From Ferruginivarius sediminum (GTDB lineage: Bacteria > Pseudomonadota > Alphaproteobacteria > Kiloniellales > Rhodovibrionaceae), in NCBI RefSeq assembly GCF_003344765.1, contig NZ_QPMH01000008.1, positions 62,001 through 126,000 on the forward strand: a DNA stretch of 64,000 nt. Reading direction: 5' to 3'. The translations under genes and the position numbers were made by a program. Positions 18,100-27,219 of the stretch are shown piece after piece (within the stretch, counting starts at the first letter, position 1; the number at the start of each line of letters is the position of its first letter). The notes below the pieces were generated by a model. The model made no database searches. It was not told the DNA's origin and was given only the letters and a program-made list of their open reading frames with translations.

Positions 18100-18690
18100 A
18101 TGTCGCAAACCGCACGCTACGACCACGGCAAACCGCGCCTCGACCCGCCGCCGGGGAAGGACTTCTGGGTGTTCGGCTATGGCTCGCTGATATGGCGGCC
18201 GGGGTTTCCGCACGTGGAGGTCCGCACCGGCATGCTGCGCGGCTATCACCGGCGCTTCTGTGTCTACTCGCACCGCTATCGCGGCACGCCGGAGTGCCCG
18301 GGCCTCGTGCTCGGCCTTGCCCGCGGCGGCTCGTGCCGCGGACTGGTCTACCGCGTCCCGGCGGCGGAGGGCGAGGCCGTGATGGATTACCTGTACGAGC
18401 GGGAGATGATCCTGGGCGTCTACGATCCCCGCTGGCTCAAGGTCGATACCGACGAGGGCCGGGTCGCCGCCGCCGGCTTCGTCGTCGACACCGCGCACCA
18501 TCAATACGCCGGACGCCTTTCCATGCCCGAGTTGTCCCGCCTGATCCTACAGGGACGCGGCAAGGGCGGCACCTGCCTGGAGTACCTGCGTAACACGGTC
18601 CATCACCTGGAAGCGCTGGACATGCACGACCGTGCGCTGCACCGGCTGCTGGCCTACGTGGAGGCGGGGAAAGCGGACGCAGCCGAATAG
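18100..18690 (+). CDS. Gamma-glutamylcyclotransferase, ChaC family
   Basis: A cytosolic enzyme of 196 residues, probably releasing 5-oxoproline from glutathione or gamma-glutamyl compounds. VFGYGSLIWRPGFP is the ChaC substrate-binding signature, followed by GYHRRFCVYSHRYRGT and YLYEREMILGVY with the catalytic glutamate in the YERE region. The chosen ATG has a clean N terminus; the frame is open to 18058. It is a single gene and transcribed divergently from the small gene at 17690. Confidence 0.9.
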   Translation: MSQTARYDHGKPRLDPPPGKDFWVFGYGSLIWRPGFPHVEVRTGMLRGYHRRFCVYSHRYRGTPECPGLVLGLARGGSCRGLVYRVPAAEGEAVMDYLYEREMILGVYDPRWLKVDTDEGRVAAAGFVVDTAHHQYAGRLSMPELSRLILQGRGKGGTCLEYLRNTVHHLEALDMHDRALHRLLAYVEAGKADAAE

Positions 18691-18798
18691 GAGCGCCGGA
18701 TACAGGCGGCCCCTCCCTCTGATGGCCGATGGACCCGGACATGCCCCGGCATGCTAGGCTGATTCCCAACCAACAACCACTGGGAGACATGCCGGCGA

Positions 18799-20082
18799 AT
18801 GCCCGACACGACCGTCCTGCTCGAGCGCCTGGCCGTCGCCCTGGCAATCGGCCTTCTGATCGGCCTGGAGCGTGGCTGGAAAACGCGGGAACTATTGGAA
18901 GGCCAACGTGTCGCGGGCGTGCGGACATTCGGCGTCATCGGGCTACTTGGCGGTCTTTCGGCCGTTCTGACGCTTTTGACCAACGCGTTGACGCTCGGCG
19001 CGGCGCTTTTGGGCATGACCGCGCTCCTGGGGCTGAACCACTGGTACACCCTGCATCGTGGCGAGGACATCGGCAGCACGACCATTATCGCGGCGCAGGC
19101 CACCTTCGCCCTGGGGGCGCTGGCCGGCTTCGGCGAGCTGACCGTCGCCGCGTCCGCCGCCGTCGTGCTGACGCTGCTGCTTGGCGTGAAGACGCAGTTG
19201 CACGGCATCGTCGCGCGGCTGGAAGAAAGGGAGCTGATGGCAGTGCTGCAGCTCCTGATCATTTCCGTCGTGCTGCTGCCGGTCTTGCCGGACCAGGGTT
19301 ACGGTCCATACGGGGCACTCAATCCCTACCGGATCTGGTGGATGGTCGTGCTGATCGCCGGGCTGTCCTTCCTTGGCTATATCGCCATCAAGACCGTCGG
19401 GGCGAGGCGCGGCGTTCTGCTGACAGGCTTCATGGGTGGCCTGGCGTCCTCGACCGTGACCGCCATCAACCTCGCTCGCCTGGCGCGCAACAGCAAGGAA
19501 GCGGCGGCCAGCCCGCTCCTGGCCGCCGGGGCGGTGGGGGCCGTGGCGACCATGTTCCCGCGCGTACTCGTCATCGTGGCCGTCGTCGCGCCGGAACTCC
19601 TGCCCGCGCTGGCATGGCCACTCGGCCTCGCGACTGTGACGGCGCTCGCCGCCACGGCATGGCGCTGGCGGCATGGAGAGGCCCTCAGCGAACCCGGCGC
19701 CCTGCAACCGCGCAACCCGTTCGAGCTTCGCATGGCATTGCAGTTCGCGGCGCTGCTGACGTTCGTGATGCTGCTGGCGCGCGCGCTCAAGGCCTGGGCT
19801 GGCGATACTGGCCTTTACGTGCTTGCCGGCATATCGGGTCTGACGGATGTCGATGCCATTACCCTGTCGCTGGCCGCGATGGTGGGCGATCAGGAAACCA
19901 CCGCCTCGGTCGCAACGCTTGGTATCGTCCTTGCCGCTGTCGCCAACACGCTGGTCAAGCCGATCCTCGTCACTGTCGTCGGGGCACGCCGGATGGCCCT
20001 GCACATGCTATGGCCGCTGCTGCTTTCGATGGCCGCCGCCGGTGTCGGTGTCTATCTCTCGCGCATGATGGCGGCCGGGTAA
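18799..20082 (+). CDS. MgtC/DUF4010 family inner-membrane protein
   Basis: A 427-residue membrane protein with about 11-12 helices. The N terminus LAIGLLIGLERGW...RVAGVRTFGVIGLLGG is the MgtC-like signature, and the C-terminal part (FMGGLASSTVTAINLAR, ISGLTDVDAITLSLA) is the DUF4010 half. Members are thought to work in ion or small-molecule homeostasis, but no transported substrate is proven. GGGAG lies about 12 bases before the ATG. It is convergent with nrdJ with 16 bases between the stops. Confidence 0.88.
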   Translation: MPDTTVLLERLAVALAIGLLIGLERGWKTRELLEGQRVAGVRTFGVIGLLGGLSAVLTLLTNALTLGAALLGMTALLGLNHWYTLHRGEDIGSTTIIAAQATFALGALAGFGELTVAASAAVVLTLLLGVKTQLHGIVARLEERELMAVLQLLIISVVLLPVLPDQGYGPYGALNPYRIWWMVVLIAGLSFLGYIAIKTVGARRGVLLTGFMGGLASSTVTAINLARLARNSKEAAASPLLAAGAVGAVATMFPRVLVIVAVVAPELLPALAWPLGLATVTALAATAWRWRHGEALSEPGALQPRNPFELRMALQFAALLTFVMLLARALKAWAGDTGLYVLAGISGLTDVDAITLSLAAMVGDQETTASVATLGIVLAAVANTLVKPILVTVVGARRMALHMLWPLLLSMAAAGVGVYLSRMMAAG

Positions 20083-20098
20083 CCGCCTGGCATTGATT

Positions 20099-22417
20099 TC
20101 AGCCGCACCGCGAATAGCCGCAGCTCGTGCACAGGTCGCAGCCTTCCTGGTAGATGACGGCCGCGGCGCCGCACTTCGGGCACTGGCGCGGCGGGGTGGT
20201 TTCCTCGCCGACCGCGCGGCGATGCTGTTCGGTGGTGCGGCTCTTGCCGGCGACTTCGGCGCGTTCCGGCAGGAATCCGATGTCGATCATATGCTGCTCG
20301 ATCACCTCGCCGATGGCGGCAAGTAACGACGGCTTGTAGCGGCCGTGCAGCCAGGCGCCGCCGCGCGGATCGAAGACGGCCTTCAACTCCTCCACCACGA
20401 ACGAGACGTCGCCGCCGCGCCGGAACACCGCCGAGATCATCCGCGTCAACGCCACGGTCCAGGCGTAGTGTTCCATGTTCTTGGAGTTGATGAAGATCTC
20501 GAACGGCCGACGGCGCCCATCCTGCACCACGTCGTTCAGGGTGATGTAAATGGCGTGGTCGCTTTCCGGCCAGCGCAGCTTGTAGGTCCGGCCGGGCAGC
20601 ACCTCCGGCCGCTCCAGCGGCTCGGTCATGTAGACCACGTCGCCGGCCTGCGCCTCTTCCACGTTGCCCTGGCCGATAGCAGGGGGACCGGCCCGCGTTT
20701 CCCCATCCTCTCCGTCGGTCCGGGTCTCCAGCACCGCCCCGGTCACAGGGTTCGGGCGATAAGTCGTGCAGCCCTTGCAGCCCAGGTCGTAGGCCTGCAT
20801 GTAGACGTCCTTGAACGCCTCGAAGGGGATGTCGGCGGGCACGTTGATGGTCTTCGACACCGAGGAATCGATGAAGCCCTGCACCGCCGCCTGCATGACG
20901 ACATGCGCGGACGGGGACAGCTTCTCCACGGCGATGAAGGAATCCGGCAGTTCGGCATCCTTGCCGAAGCGCTTGCGATAGCGGGCGACAGCGTAATCCG
21001 TCACCTCCTCCTTGCGCCGCTTGCCGTCCGGCATCAGCACATTGCGGGTATAGGAAAAGCTGTAGACCGGCTCCAAGCCGCTGGAGACGTTGTTCGCCAG
21101 GATGGAGATGGTTCCCGTCGGCGCCACCGATGTGACGAGGCCGTTGCGGATGCCGTGCGTGGCGATAGCCTCGCGCACATCGGCGTCGAGAGCCTGGATC
21201 GTCTCGCCCTGCAGGTATTTCTCCTTGTCGTACAGCGGGAAGGGCCCGCGTTCTTTCGCCAGTTCGGCCGAAGCCAGATAGGCGGCGCGGCGGAAGGCGT
21301 GCATCCATGTCTCCGTCGCGCTCACCGCCTCGCGCGAGCCGTAGGTCAGGCCGCACATGATGAGCGCGTCCGCCAGCCCCGTCACCCCCAGGCCGATGCG
21401 CCGCTTTGCGCGGGCCTCCTCCTCCTGCCGCGGCAACGGGAAGCGCGAGCAGTCGATGGCGTTGTCAAGCATCCGTACCGCTGTCGGCACCAGTTCCGCC
21501 AGGGCGTCGAGGTCGAGCCTGGCCTCCGCCTCGAACGGCCGCTTCACCAGCGCCGCAAGATTGATCGAGCCCAGCAGACAGGCGCCGTAGGGCGGCAGCG
21601 GCTGCTCGCCACAGGGGTTGGTGGCGTGAATCTCCTCGCAGTACCAAAGGTTGTTCGCCGCGTTGACGCGGTCGATGAAGATCACCCCCGGCTCGGCGTA
21701 ATCGTAGGTCGCCCGCATGATGCGGTCCCATAAATCGCGCGCACGCAGCGTGCGGAAGACCTCGCCCCCAAACATCAGCGGCCATTCCGCATCCTCTCGA
21801 ACGGCGCGGATGAAGGCGTCGGTCACGAGGACCGAGAGGTTGAACATGCGCAGCCGGTCGGGCTCGTGCTTGGCCTCGATGAACGCTTCGATATCCGGAT
21901 GGTCGCAGCGCAGCGTCCCCATCATCGCGCCCCTGCGAGAGCCGGCGCTCATGATCGTCCTGCACATAGCGTCCCAGACGTCCATGAAGCTGAGCGGGCC
22001 CGAGGCGTCCGCGCCCACGCCGTGGACATAGGCGCCGCGCGGACGCAGCGTGGAAAAGTCGTAGCCGATGCCCCCACCCTGCTGCAGCGTCAGCGCCGCC
22101 TCGCGCAGGTGAGCGAAGATGCCGCCCATGTCGTCGGGGATCTCGCCCATGACGAAGCAGTTGAACAGCGTGACGTTCCGGCTGGTCCCCGCGCCCGCCA
22201 TGATCCGGCCGGCAGGCATGAAACGGAATCCCTCCATGGCCGAATAGAAGACGTCGCGCCACTGCTGCCGCGTGTCCTCGTTTTCGGTCTCGGCCAGCGC
22301 CCGCGCCACCCGCGCCCAGCTATCCTCGACCGATTTTTCCACAGGCGCCCCGTCCTCCCCGTGGAGGCGGTACTTCATGTCCCAGATGCGGCGAGAGATC
22401 GCCGAGAGTTCGGTCAT
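20099..22417 (-). CDS. nrdJ: Adenosylcobalamin-dependent ribonucleotide reductase (class II)
   Basis: A 772-residue enzyme reducing ribonucleotides to deoxyribonucleotides with a cobalamin-generated thiyl radical. The active-site loop ATNPCGEQPLPPYGACLLGSIN, the upstream cysteine in LFNCFVMGEI, and SSGLEPVYSFSY...NVLMPDG are present. The C terminus carries a zinc-ribbon-like CPKCG...CTSCGYSRCG whose cysteine pair would regenerate the active site. The ATG at 22417 (MTELSAISRRIW) was taken; an in-frame ATG six codons earlier is possible. The upstream region holds a CtrA/DnaA composite motif. No second reductase class is in the window. Confidence 0.95.
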   Translation of the reverse strand: MTELSAISRRIWDMKYRLHGEDGAPVEKSVEDSWARVARALAETENEDTRQQWRDVFYSAMEGFRFMPAGRIMAGAGTSRNVTLFNCFVMGEIPDDMGGIFAHLREAALTLQQGGGIGYDFSTLRPRGAYVHGVGADASGPLSFMDVWDAMCRTIMSAGSRRGAMMGTLRCDHPDIEAFIEAKHEPDRLRMFNLSVLVTDAFIRAVREDAEWPLMFGGEVFRTLRARDLWDRIMRATYDYAEPGVIFIDRVNAANNLWYCEEIHATNPCGEQPLPPYGACLLGSINLAALVKRPFEAEARLDLDALAELVPTAVRMLDNAIDCSRFPLPRQEEEARAKRRIGLGVTGLADALIMCGLTYGSREAVSATETWMHAFRRAAYLASAELAKERGPFPLYDKEKYLQGETIQALDADVREAIATHGIRNGLVTSVAPTGTISILANNVSSGLEPVYSFSYTRNVLMPDGKRRKEEVTDYAVARYRKRFGKDAELPDSFIAVEKLSPSAHVVMQAAVQGFIDSSVSKTINVPADIPFEAFKDVYMQAYDLGCKGCTTYRPNPVTGAVLETRTDGEDGETRAGPPAIGQGNVEEAQAGDVVYMTEPLERPEVLPGRTYKLRWPESDHAIYITLNDVVQDGRRRPFEIFINSKNMEHYAWTVALTRMISAVFRRGGDVSFVVEELKAVFDPRGGAWLHGRYKPSLLAAIGEVIEQHMIDIGFLPERAEVAGKSRTTEQHRRAVGEETTPPRQCPKCGAAAVIYQEGCDLCTSCGYSRCG

Positions 22418-22612
22418 TGGCAGTTTTCCCGGCATTCTTGCGGGAGCGAATACGGCCGGAACGCCTGGAAAACCGCGCATCCGGCGCCCGGACGACCAGA
22501 GTTAAGCAGGGCTTCCGGAGAGTCAAGGGAAAGTTCTTCTTATGTTCTCTCGCGCGATACGACGCCGCTTGACGCGTCCGCTATCCGCTGGCGCGAGAAT
22601 CAGTCAACAAAG

Positions 22613-22639
22613 TTATCCACATGGTTAATAAGAGGTTAA
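22613..22639 (-). promoter_or_regulatory. Overlapping CtrA and DnaA sites upstream of nrdJ
   Basis: Read on the minus strand, the sequence TTAACCTCTTATTAACCAT is a TTAA-N7-TTAACCAT CtrA site, and TGTGGATAA, a perfect DnaA box, shares its last base. The pair lies about 200 bases upstream of the nrdJ start and 55 bases after plsC. A -35-like TTGACT follows near 22605. CtrA and DnaA are the cell-cycle regulators of many alphaproteobacteria, and DnaA is known to control ribonucleotide reductase genes in other bacteria. Occupancy here is inference. Confidence 0.65.
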
Positions 22640-22696
22640 TGTTTATCCGGGATGACCCGCGAGCGTATTCCCCGATTGCGCCGTAAGCGCGGCTTG

Positions 22697-23425
22697 CTAA
22701 GGCTCCTCTACCCCCTTTGCTTCGGCCAGAAGGCGAGTGCTGGCCGACTCCAGGTTGTCGTGCAGGCGCCGCATGAAATCGCGCCGCGACAGGCCGGGCG
22801 GAATCGGCGGCAGGAACTCCAGCACGATACGGCCCGGATGCTTGCGGAATGCCCGGCGGCCCCAGAACAGTCCGGAGTTCAGCGCCACCGGCACGACCGG
22901 CAGCGCAAGCTCGCGATAGAGCGCGGCGACGCCCGGATGGTAGGGCCGATCCTCCCCCGGCGGCGTCCGGGTCCCCTCGGGAAAGATGATCAGCGTGCGG
23001 CCCTGCCCCACCTGCTCCTCGGCATCGTGCAGCATGCGGCGCAGTGCCTTCGCCCCGCCCTTCCGGTCTACGGCGACCATGCCGTAGTGCTTCAGGTACC
23101 AGCCGAACAGCGGCACCCATGTCAGCTCGCGCTTCAGCACGTAGGTCGGGTTCGCCAGCAAGCGGCTGAAGATCAGCGTGTCCCAGGCCGACTGGTGCTT
23201 CGCCGCGACAAGGAACGGCCCGTCAGGCAGGTTTTCCCGGCCCCGGATCTCGTAATCGAGGCCGATCAAGCGACGCAGCAGCCATGATGTACCGCGCGTC
23301 CACAGCCTGCCGACGGACAGCATCATTCGCGGCGGTCCAAGCAGCAAGGGCAGCGCCAGAAGCTGCATCAGGATGGACCAGGTGAAGAACGCCACGTTGA
23401 AGGCAAGCGAACGCACGGCGAGCAT
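22697..23425 (-). CDS. plsC: 1-acyl-sn-glycerol-3-phosphate acyltransferase family
   Basis: Membrane acyltransferase of 242 residues in phospholipid synthesis. It has an N-terminal hydrophobic segment, the catalytic HQSAWD (HX4D) box, VAVDRKGG, and the FPEGTRTPPGE acceptor-binding box. A TTG codon precedes the chosen ATG. It is the last gene of a minus-strand run ftsE-ftsX-ydcF-plsC, with only 13 bases separating it from the ydcF-like gene. It could act on lysophosphatidate or a related lysolipid. Confidence 0.92.
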   Translation of the reverse strand: MLAVRSLAFNVAFFTWSILMQLLALPLLLGPPRMMLSVGRLWTRGTSWLLRRLIGLDYEIRGRENLPDGPFLVAAKHQSAWDTLIFSRLLANPTYVLKRELTWVPLFGWYLKHYGMVAVDRKGGAKALRRMLHDAEEQVGQGRTLIIFPEGTRTPPGEDRPYHPGVAALYRELALPVVPVALNSGLFWGRRAFRKHPGRIVLEFLPPIPPGLSRRDFMRRLHDNLESASTRLLAEAKGVEEP

Positions 23426-23438
23426 CAAGGCTCCTTGT

Positions 23439-24086
23439 TTACGAATCCGAATCTGCGGGAACCGGGGTTACGGCAACACGGACGACGGCGACCAGATACT
23501 TGGTGTACTCGCCCAGCAGAAGGTAGGTGCTGCCCGGCCAGCGCCACCAGTCGTTCTGCTTCACATGCTCGGGAAACACCGGGTGCGGGACGATCTCGAC
23601 GCCCGGCATCAGGCGGCGGAACTCCAGCATGCTGCGCGGCATATGGTAGGCGGCGGTGACGAGGCGCAGCGAGGTGAAGCCGTTGTCGCGCACCCACCGC
23701 GCCGTCTCGATGGCGTTACCGTGGGTGGTTTCGGCCTCGTGCCCCAGGGCCACACAGCACGACAGCTCTTCCGGCGCGCGCTGCGACACGCGCAGAAGCT
23801 CGGCCACGTCGACGCCGCGGTAGACGCCCGAGACGAACAGCTTGGCCGCACGCTTGTCGGCCAGCAGGTCCAGGCCGCGCCGAACCCGGCCGCTGCCCCC
23901 GGTCAGCACGACAATCGCGTCGGTCCGGCGCAATGGCTCCGCGACCTCCCCCGGCAGCTTGCCCACGAACCACAGGAATCCCGCGAACCAGCCCGCCAGC
24001 AGCAATCCACCGCACGCCAGCAGGGCGGCCAGCAGGCCGAATCGCCGGCGGCCGCGCCGCAGCGAGCCGGAGGCGCCGCCCGCCAT
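23439..24086 (-). CDS. YdcF/ElyC family (DUF218) membrane protein
   Basis: A 215-residue protein with one N-terminal membrane segment (LLAALLACGGLLLAGWFAGFLWF) and a DUF218 domain: DAIVVLTGGSGRVRRGLDLL, LFVSGVYRGVD, TTHGNAIETARWVRDNG, LVTAAYHMPRSMLEFRR. DUF218 proteins such as ElyC and SanA are linked to envelope integrity, but no catalytic reaction is settled. It starts one base after the ftsX stop, so it is co-translated with cell-division genes, consistent with an envelope role. Confidence 0.88.
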   Translation of the reverse strand: MAGGASGSLRRGRRRFGLLAALLACGGLLLAGWFAGFLWFVGKLPGEVAEPLRRTDAIVVLTGGSGRVRRGLDLLADKRAAKLFVSGVYRGVDVAELLRVSQRAPEELSCCVALGHEAETTHGNAIETARWVRDNGFTSLRLVTAAYHMPRSMLEFRRLMPGVEIVPHPVFPEHVKQNDWWRWPGSTYLLLGEYTKYLVAVVRVAVTPVPADSDS

Positions 24087-24087
24087 C

Positions 24088-24975
24088 TCAGGACAGCCGC
24101 GCCAGCGTGCGCAGCACCGTGAACCGCGCCGTCAGCATCGCCACCAGGGCGGCCGCCACCGGCGTCGCCCCCAGTATCGCCCACTGCAGCGGGCTGAGGG
24201 AGAGGTCCGGAATCACCGCCGCCTCGCCGCCGCTCTCGAAAACCTTCGACAGACCGAACAGCGTCGCCGCCGCCAGCGCCAGGCCGGCCACGCCGCCGGC
24301 GAGACCCAGGCGCAGGGCGTGGCGCTGGAACTGACTGGCCACATAGCCGTCGCGCGCACCGATCAGGTGCAGAAGCTCGATCACCTGCCGGTGGACGGCG
24401 AGACCCGTGCGGGTGACGAACACGACGGTCACCACCGCGGCCCCGGCAATCAGCGCCACCACCAGCATCGCAAGAAGTTGCAGCGAGTGGGCGATTTCCA
24501 GCAGGCGGCCGAGGGTGCGCTGATGGTCGTCCAGCGTGGCACCCGGCGCGGCTTCCCGCAACTCGGCGCGCAGTGCGTCCAGGTCCGGCGGATCGCCGCG
24601 ATCCACGGTGACGGCGATCAGGCTTGGCAGCGGCAGGTCGCCGGTGGCCGCCTGCGAGCCCAGCCACGGCTCCAGGAGCTCCCGCATGCGTGCCGGCTCC
24701 ACCGGTCTGGCGCGAACCACGCCGACTTTGCCGCGCAAAACCTCCAACACCGCTTGCACGCGGGCATCCTGCCCGCCGTCCGATTCGATATCCGGCGGCA
24801 CTTGCACCGTCACCTGGTCCGACAGCCCCTTGTCCCAGCGTTCCGTCAGGTTGGAAACGGCAATCGCGGCGGCCAGCGCCAGCGCGGCCAGGTACACCAT
24901 GAACCCGATCAACCAGGGCAGGAACCGCGCCGAGGCATCGTTGTCCAGCGGCACGTCGCGACGACCGACGATCAC
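24088..24975 (-). CDS. ftsX: Cell division protein FtsX
   Basis: Permease-like partner of FtsE, 295 residues. It has one helix at ~20-42, a periplasmic domain, and three more helices (~165-190, ~220-245, ~265-290), the usual FtsX layout. The cytosolic loop VIELLHLIGARDGYVASQFQRHA is typical. A GTG start lies 22 bases after ftsE. With FtsE it forms the complex that activates peptidoglycan hydrolases at the divisome. Confidence 0.92.
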   Translation of the reverse strand: MIVGRRDVPLDNDASARFLPWLIGFMVYLAALALAAAIAVSNLTERWDKGLSDQVTVQVPPDIESDGGQDARVQAVLEVLRGKVGVVRARPVEPARMRELLEPWLGSQAATGDLPLPSLIAVTVDRGDPPDLDALRAELREAAPGATLDDHQRTLGRLLEIAHSLQLLAMLVVALIAGAAVVTVVFVTRTGLAVHRQVIELLHLIGARDGYVASQFQRHALRLGLAGGVAGLALAAATLFGLSKVFESGGEAAVIPDLSLSPLQWAILGATPVAAALVAMLTARFTVLRTLARLS

Positions 24976-24997
24976 GGCGATCCAGCTCCCGTTCGCC

Positions 24998-25693
24998 TCA
25001 ACGCCCGGCTCCGGCCGTGCGGCGGGTCCCGCCCGAAATCATGTTGTCGCTGCCGGCAAGACGGATCACCGGATGCGGGAACCGCTCGACAAGCTGCTCG
25101 TTGTGCGTGGCAATGACCACGGTCGTGCCCATCTTGTTCAGTTCCTCGAAGAGATAGAGGAGGCGCAGCGCCAGCCTGTCGTCAACGTTGCCCGTCGGCT
25201 CGTCCGCAAGCAAGAGGCTGGGCCGGGCGATCACCGCGCGGGCGATGGCGACGCGCTGCTGCTGCCCGCCCGAGAGCGTGGGCGGCAGGGCGTGGATGTG
25301 GTCGCCCAGGCCGACCCACGACAGCAGTTCCACCACATGCTCGTCCAGCGATGAGTTGCGCCGTCCCGCCACGCGCAGCGGCAGGGCGACATTCTCCAGC
25401 GCGCTCAAGTGGTCGAGCAGGCGGAAATCCTGGAACACCACGCCGATTCGTCGCCGCATCACCGCCTTGTCCTGGCGCGACAGCTCGCCGACGTCGCGGC
25501 CGAACAGGCTGATCGCGCCGCCCGACGGCCGCTGCCAGAGATACATGAGCTGCAGCAGCGAGGATTTGCCCGCGCCACTGGCGCCGAGAACGAAGTGGAA
25601 CGATCCCGGCCTCAGGTGGAACGAAAGATCGCGCAGGACGTAAGGCCCGGCGTCGTAGCGAAAGGTGACGTTCTCGAAGCGGACCAACGACAT
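24998..25693 (-). CDS. ftsE: Cell division ATP-binding protein FtsE
   Basis: ABC-type ATPase of about 231 residues. Walker A is [12 protein letters not shown], the Q-loop [11 protein letters not shown], the signature [14 protein letters not shown], Walker [14 protein letters not shown] and the switch histidine [21 protein letters not shown] is the typical FtsE start; a GTG six codons upstream is also open. It works with FtsX at the division site. It is divergent from the zinc-ribbon gene at 25852. Confidence 0.95.
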   Translation of the reverse strand: MSLVRFENVTFRYDAGPYVLRDLSFHLRPGSFHFVLGASGAGKSSLLQLMYLWQRPSGGAISLFGRDVGELSRQDKAVMRRRIGVVFQDFRLLDHLSALENVALPLRVAGRRNSSLDEHVVELLSWVGLGDHIHALPPTLSGGQQQRVAIARAVIARPSLLLADEPTGNVDDRLALRLLYLFEELNKMGTTVVIATHNEQLVERFPHPVIRLAGSDNMISGGTRRTAGAGR

Positions 25694-25851
25694 CTCCCCA
25701 GATGGGCCCACATCAACATGGCACAGTGCCGGGGCCGGCGCAAAGTGCCGCTGGCTTCCCGCCGGCCCGCGGCAGGCCCCGCTTTCCTTGCGCCGGCAAG
25801 GGCCGCGGTCCTATAAGGTTTATTAATCAGGAATCCAATACGTTCCGTGTG

Positions 25852-26652
25852 ATGATTCTAACTTGTCCATCCTGTGGCGCGCGCTTTCGCATCGATGCGG
25901 ACAAACTCAGTCCGCGCGGGCGCAGTGTGCGCTGTTCGAAATGCCAGCACGTCTGGCATCAGACGCCGCCCGACGCCGGGGAATCGCAAGCCGCTTCGGA
26001 TACCGCGGCAGACGAGACGCCGGCCGCCGTTCCAGAGGCCGAGGGGCGTGGAGAGTTTTCGCCGCTGCCGGAAGAGGATCCGATTCCCCAAGGGCTGCGC
26101 GCCGCGCCCGAGGAGGGGGAACCCACGCCGGAAGAGGATCTGGAGCGATTCGGCGCGGCGCGGCGCCGGCGCGCCCTCCATGCCGAGCGCGAGCCGGAGC
26201 CGGTGCGCCGCCGTGCCGGCCCGCTTGGTTGGCTGGTACTGTTAATGGTCGTCGCCGCAATCGTGGCCGGACTGTGGTTCGGCCGCAACGAATTGGTCGC
26301 CCGCGTGCCCCAGGCCGCCGCGCTCTACGACCTCGTGGGCCTGCCGGTGAGCGCCGTCGCGCCGGATCTGGAGCTGCGCGACGTCTCGCGCCGGCGCAGC
26401 GTCGCCGACGGCAAGAGCCTGCTGACGATCGAGGGGCGCATCATCAACACCGCGGACGCCAGCCGCGAGGTGCCGGGCATGCGCGTGGTGCTGTTCGATG
26501 CCGGGGGGAACGAATTGTCGAGATGGACCTTCAAGCCGGAGGCGAAGACGCTGCCGCCCGGCGGAGAAACGCACTTTTCCACCTCTCGCGCGGACCCGCC
26601 GGACGAGGCACGGGAACTGTCGCTGACCTTCGTGCTTGGCAGCCCTGAATAG
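25852..26652 (+). CDS. Zinc-ribbon (MJ0042) and DUF3426 membrane protein
   Basis: A 266-residue protein. The N terminus is an MJ0042-type zinc ribbon with two CxxC pairs (LTCPSCGARFRID and RCSKCQHVWHQ). An acidic, proline-rich linker follows, then one membrane helix (~122-142, GWLVLLMVVAAIVAGLWFG) and a C-terminal beta-domain of the DUF3426 type (LTIEGRIINTADASREVPGM...). The frame is open upstream to 25702, but the ribbon begins right after the ATG at 25852. Function is unknown. In alphaproteobacteria such genes commonly lie beside ftsE, as here. Confidence 0.87.
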   Translation: MILTCPSCGARFRIDADKLSPRGRSVRCSKCQHVWHQTPPDAGESQAASDTAADETPAAVPEAEGRGEFSPLPEEDPIPQGLRAAPEEGEPTPEEDLERFGAARRRRALHAEREPEPVRRRAGPLGWLVLLMVVAAIVAGLWFGRNELVARVPQAAALYDLVGLPVSAVAPDLELRDVSRRRSVADGKSLLTIEGRIINTADASREVPGMRVVLFDAGGNELSRWTFKPEAKTLPPGGETHFSTSRADPPDEARELSLTFVLGSPE

Positions 26653-26707
26653 CATTTTTCCCCGCAATCATTGAGCCTCGCCCAAGCCGGCACGTCGGGT
26701 TAGTATG

Positions 26708-26721
26708 ACGGAGGCCTCCGT
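26708..26721. promoter_or_regulatory. Palindrome upstream of cpdR
   Basis: ACGGAGGCCTCCGT is a perfect 14-bp palindrome ending 31 bases before the cpdR start, in the 100-base gap after the zinc-ribbon gene. It could be an operator for a dimeric regulator or part of the 5' untranslated RNA. No known factor is assigned. Confidence 0.3.
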
Positions 26722-26752
26722 AAGAGGCGGCGGAACCGAGCGATGAAGAGAC

Positions 26753-27148
26753 ATGGCACGGATACTTCTGGCCGAGGATGACGAGGCCGTGCGCCGTTTC
26801 GTGGCTCGCGCGCTGGCTCATCGCGGCCATGAGGTGCGCGAGGCCGGGGATGGCTTCGCGGCCCTGGATGCCCTTGACGAGAAGACACCCTTCGACCTTC
26901 TGATTACCGACATCGTCATGCCCGGCATGGACGGGATCGAACTGGCGCTTCGCGTCGCGCGGGACATGCCGGAGCTGCCAGTGCTGCTGATGACCGGGTA
27001 CTCGGCGGAGCGCCAGCGCGCGCACAACCTGGACGAATTGATCTGCAGTGTGATCACGAAGCCGTTTACACTCTCCGCCATCTGTGAGGCTGCCGAGAAT
27101 TCGCTGGGCGGCGGCGCGGCGGGGGCCGGGGGAAGCACGCGCGGTTGA
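26753..27148 (+). CDS. cpdR: CpdR-type single-domain response regulator
   Basis: A 131-residue receiver domain without output domain. The acidic pair Glu8/Asp9/Asp10, the phospho-acceptor Asp53 in LLITDIVMPGMDG, MTGYSA and the conserved lysine in VITKPFTLS are present. Its start RILLAEDDEAVRRFVARAL and overall form match CpdR, which in alphaproteobacteria controls ClpXP-dependent proteolysis of cell-cycle proteins including CtrA. A glycine-rich tail of ~15 residues is longer than in Caulobacter CpdR. Its proximity to ftsEX and to a CtrA-type site is suggestive. Confidence 0.85.
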   Translation: MARILLAEDDEAVRRFVARALAHRGHEVREAGDGFAALDALDEKTPFDLLITDIVMPGMDGIELALRVARDMPELPVLLMTGYSAERQRAHNLDELICSVITKPFTLSAICEAAENSLGGGAAGAGGSTRG

Positions 27149-27219
27149 TGCTTTGGCCGCGGTGCCGTTCGGGCGGGGACGTTTGCTGTGTATATAGTCT
27201 CGTCCGCAGTCGCTGCCGC

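Noticed and set aside
22613..22650. Chromosomal replication origin
   Set aside because: Only one perfect DnaA box and no origin-type gene context; a promoter site for nrdJ is simpler.
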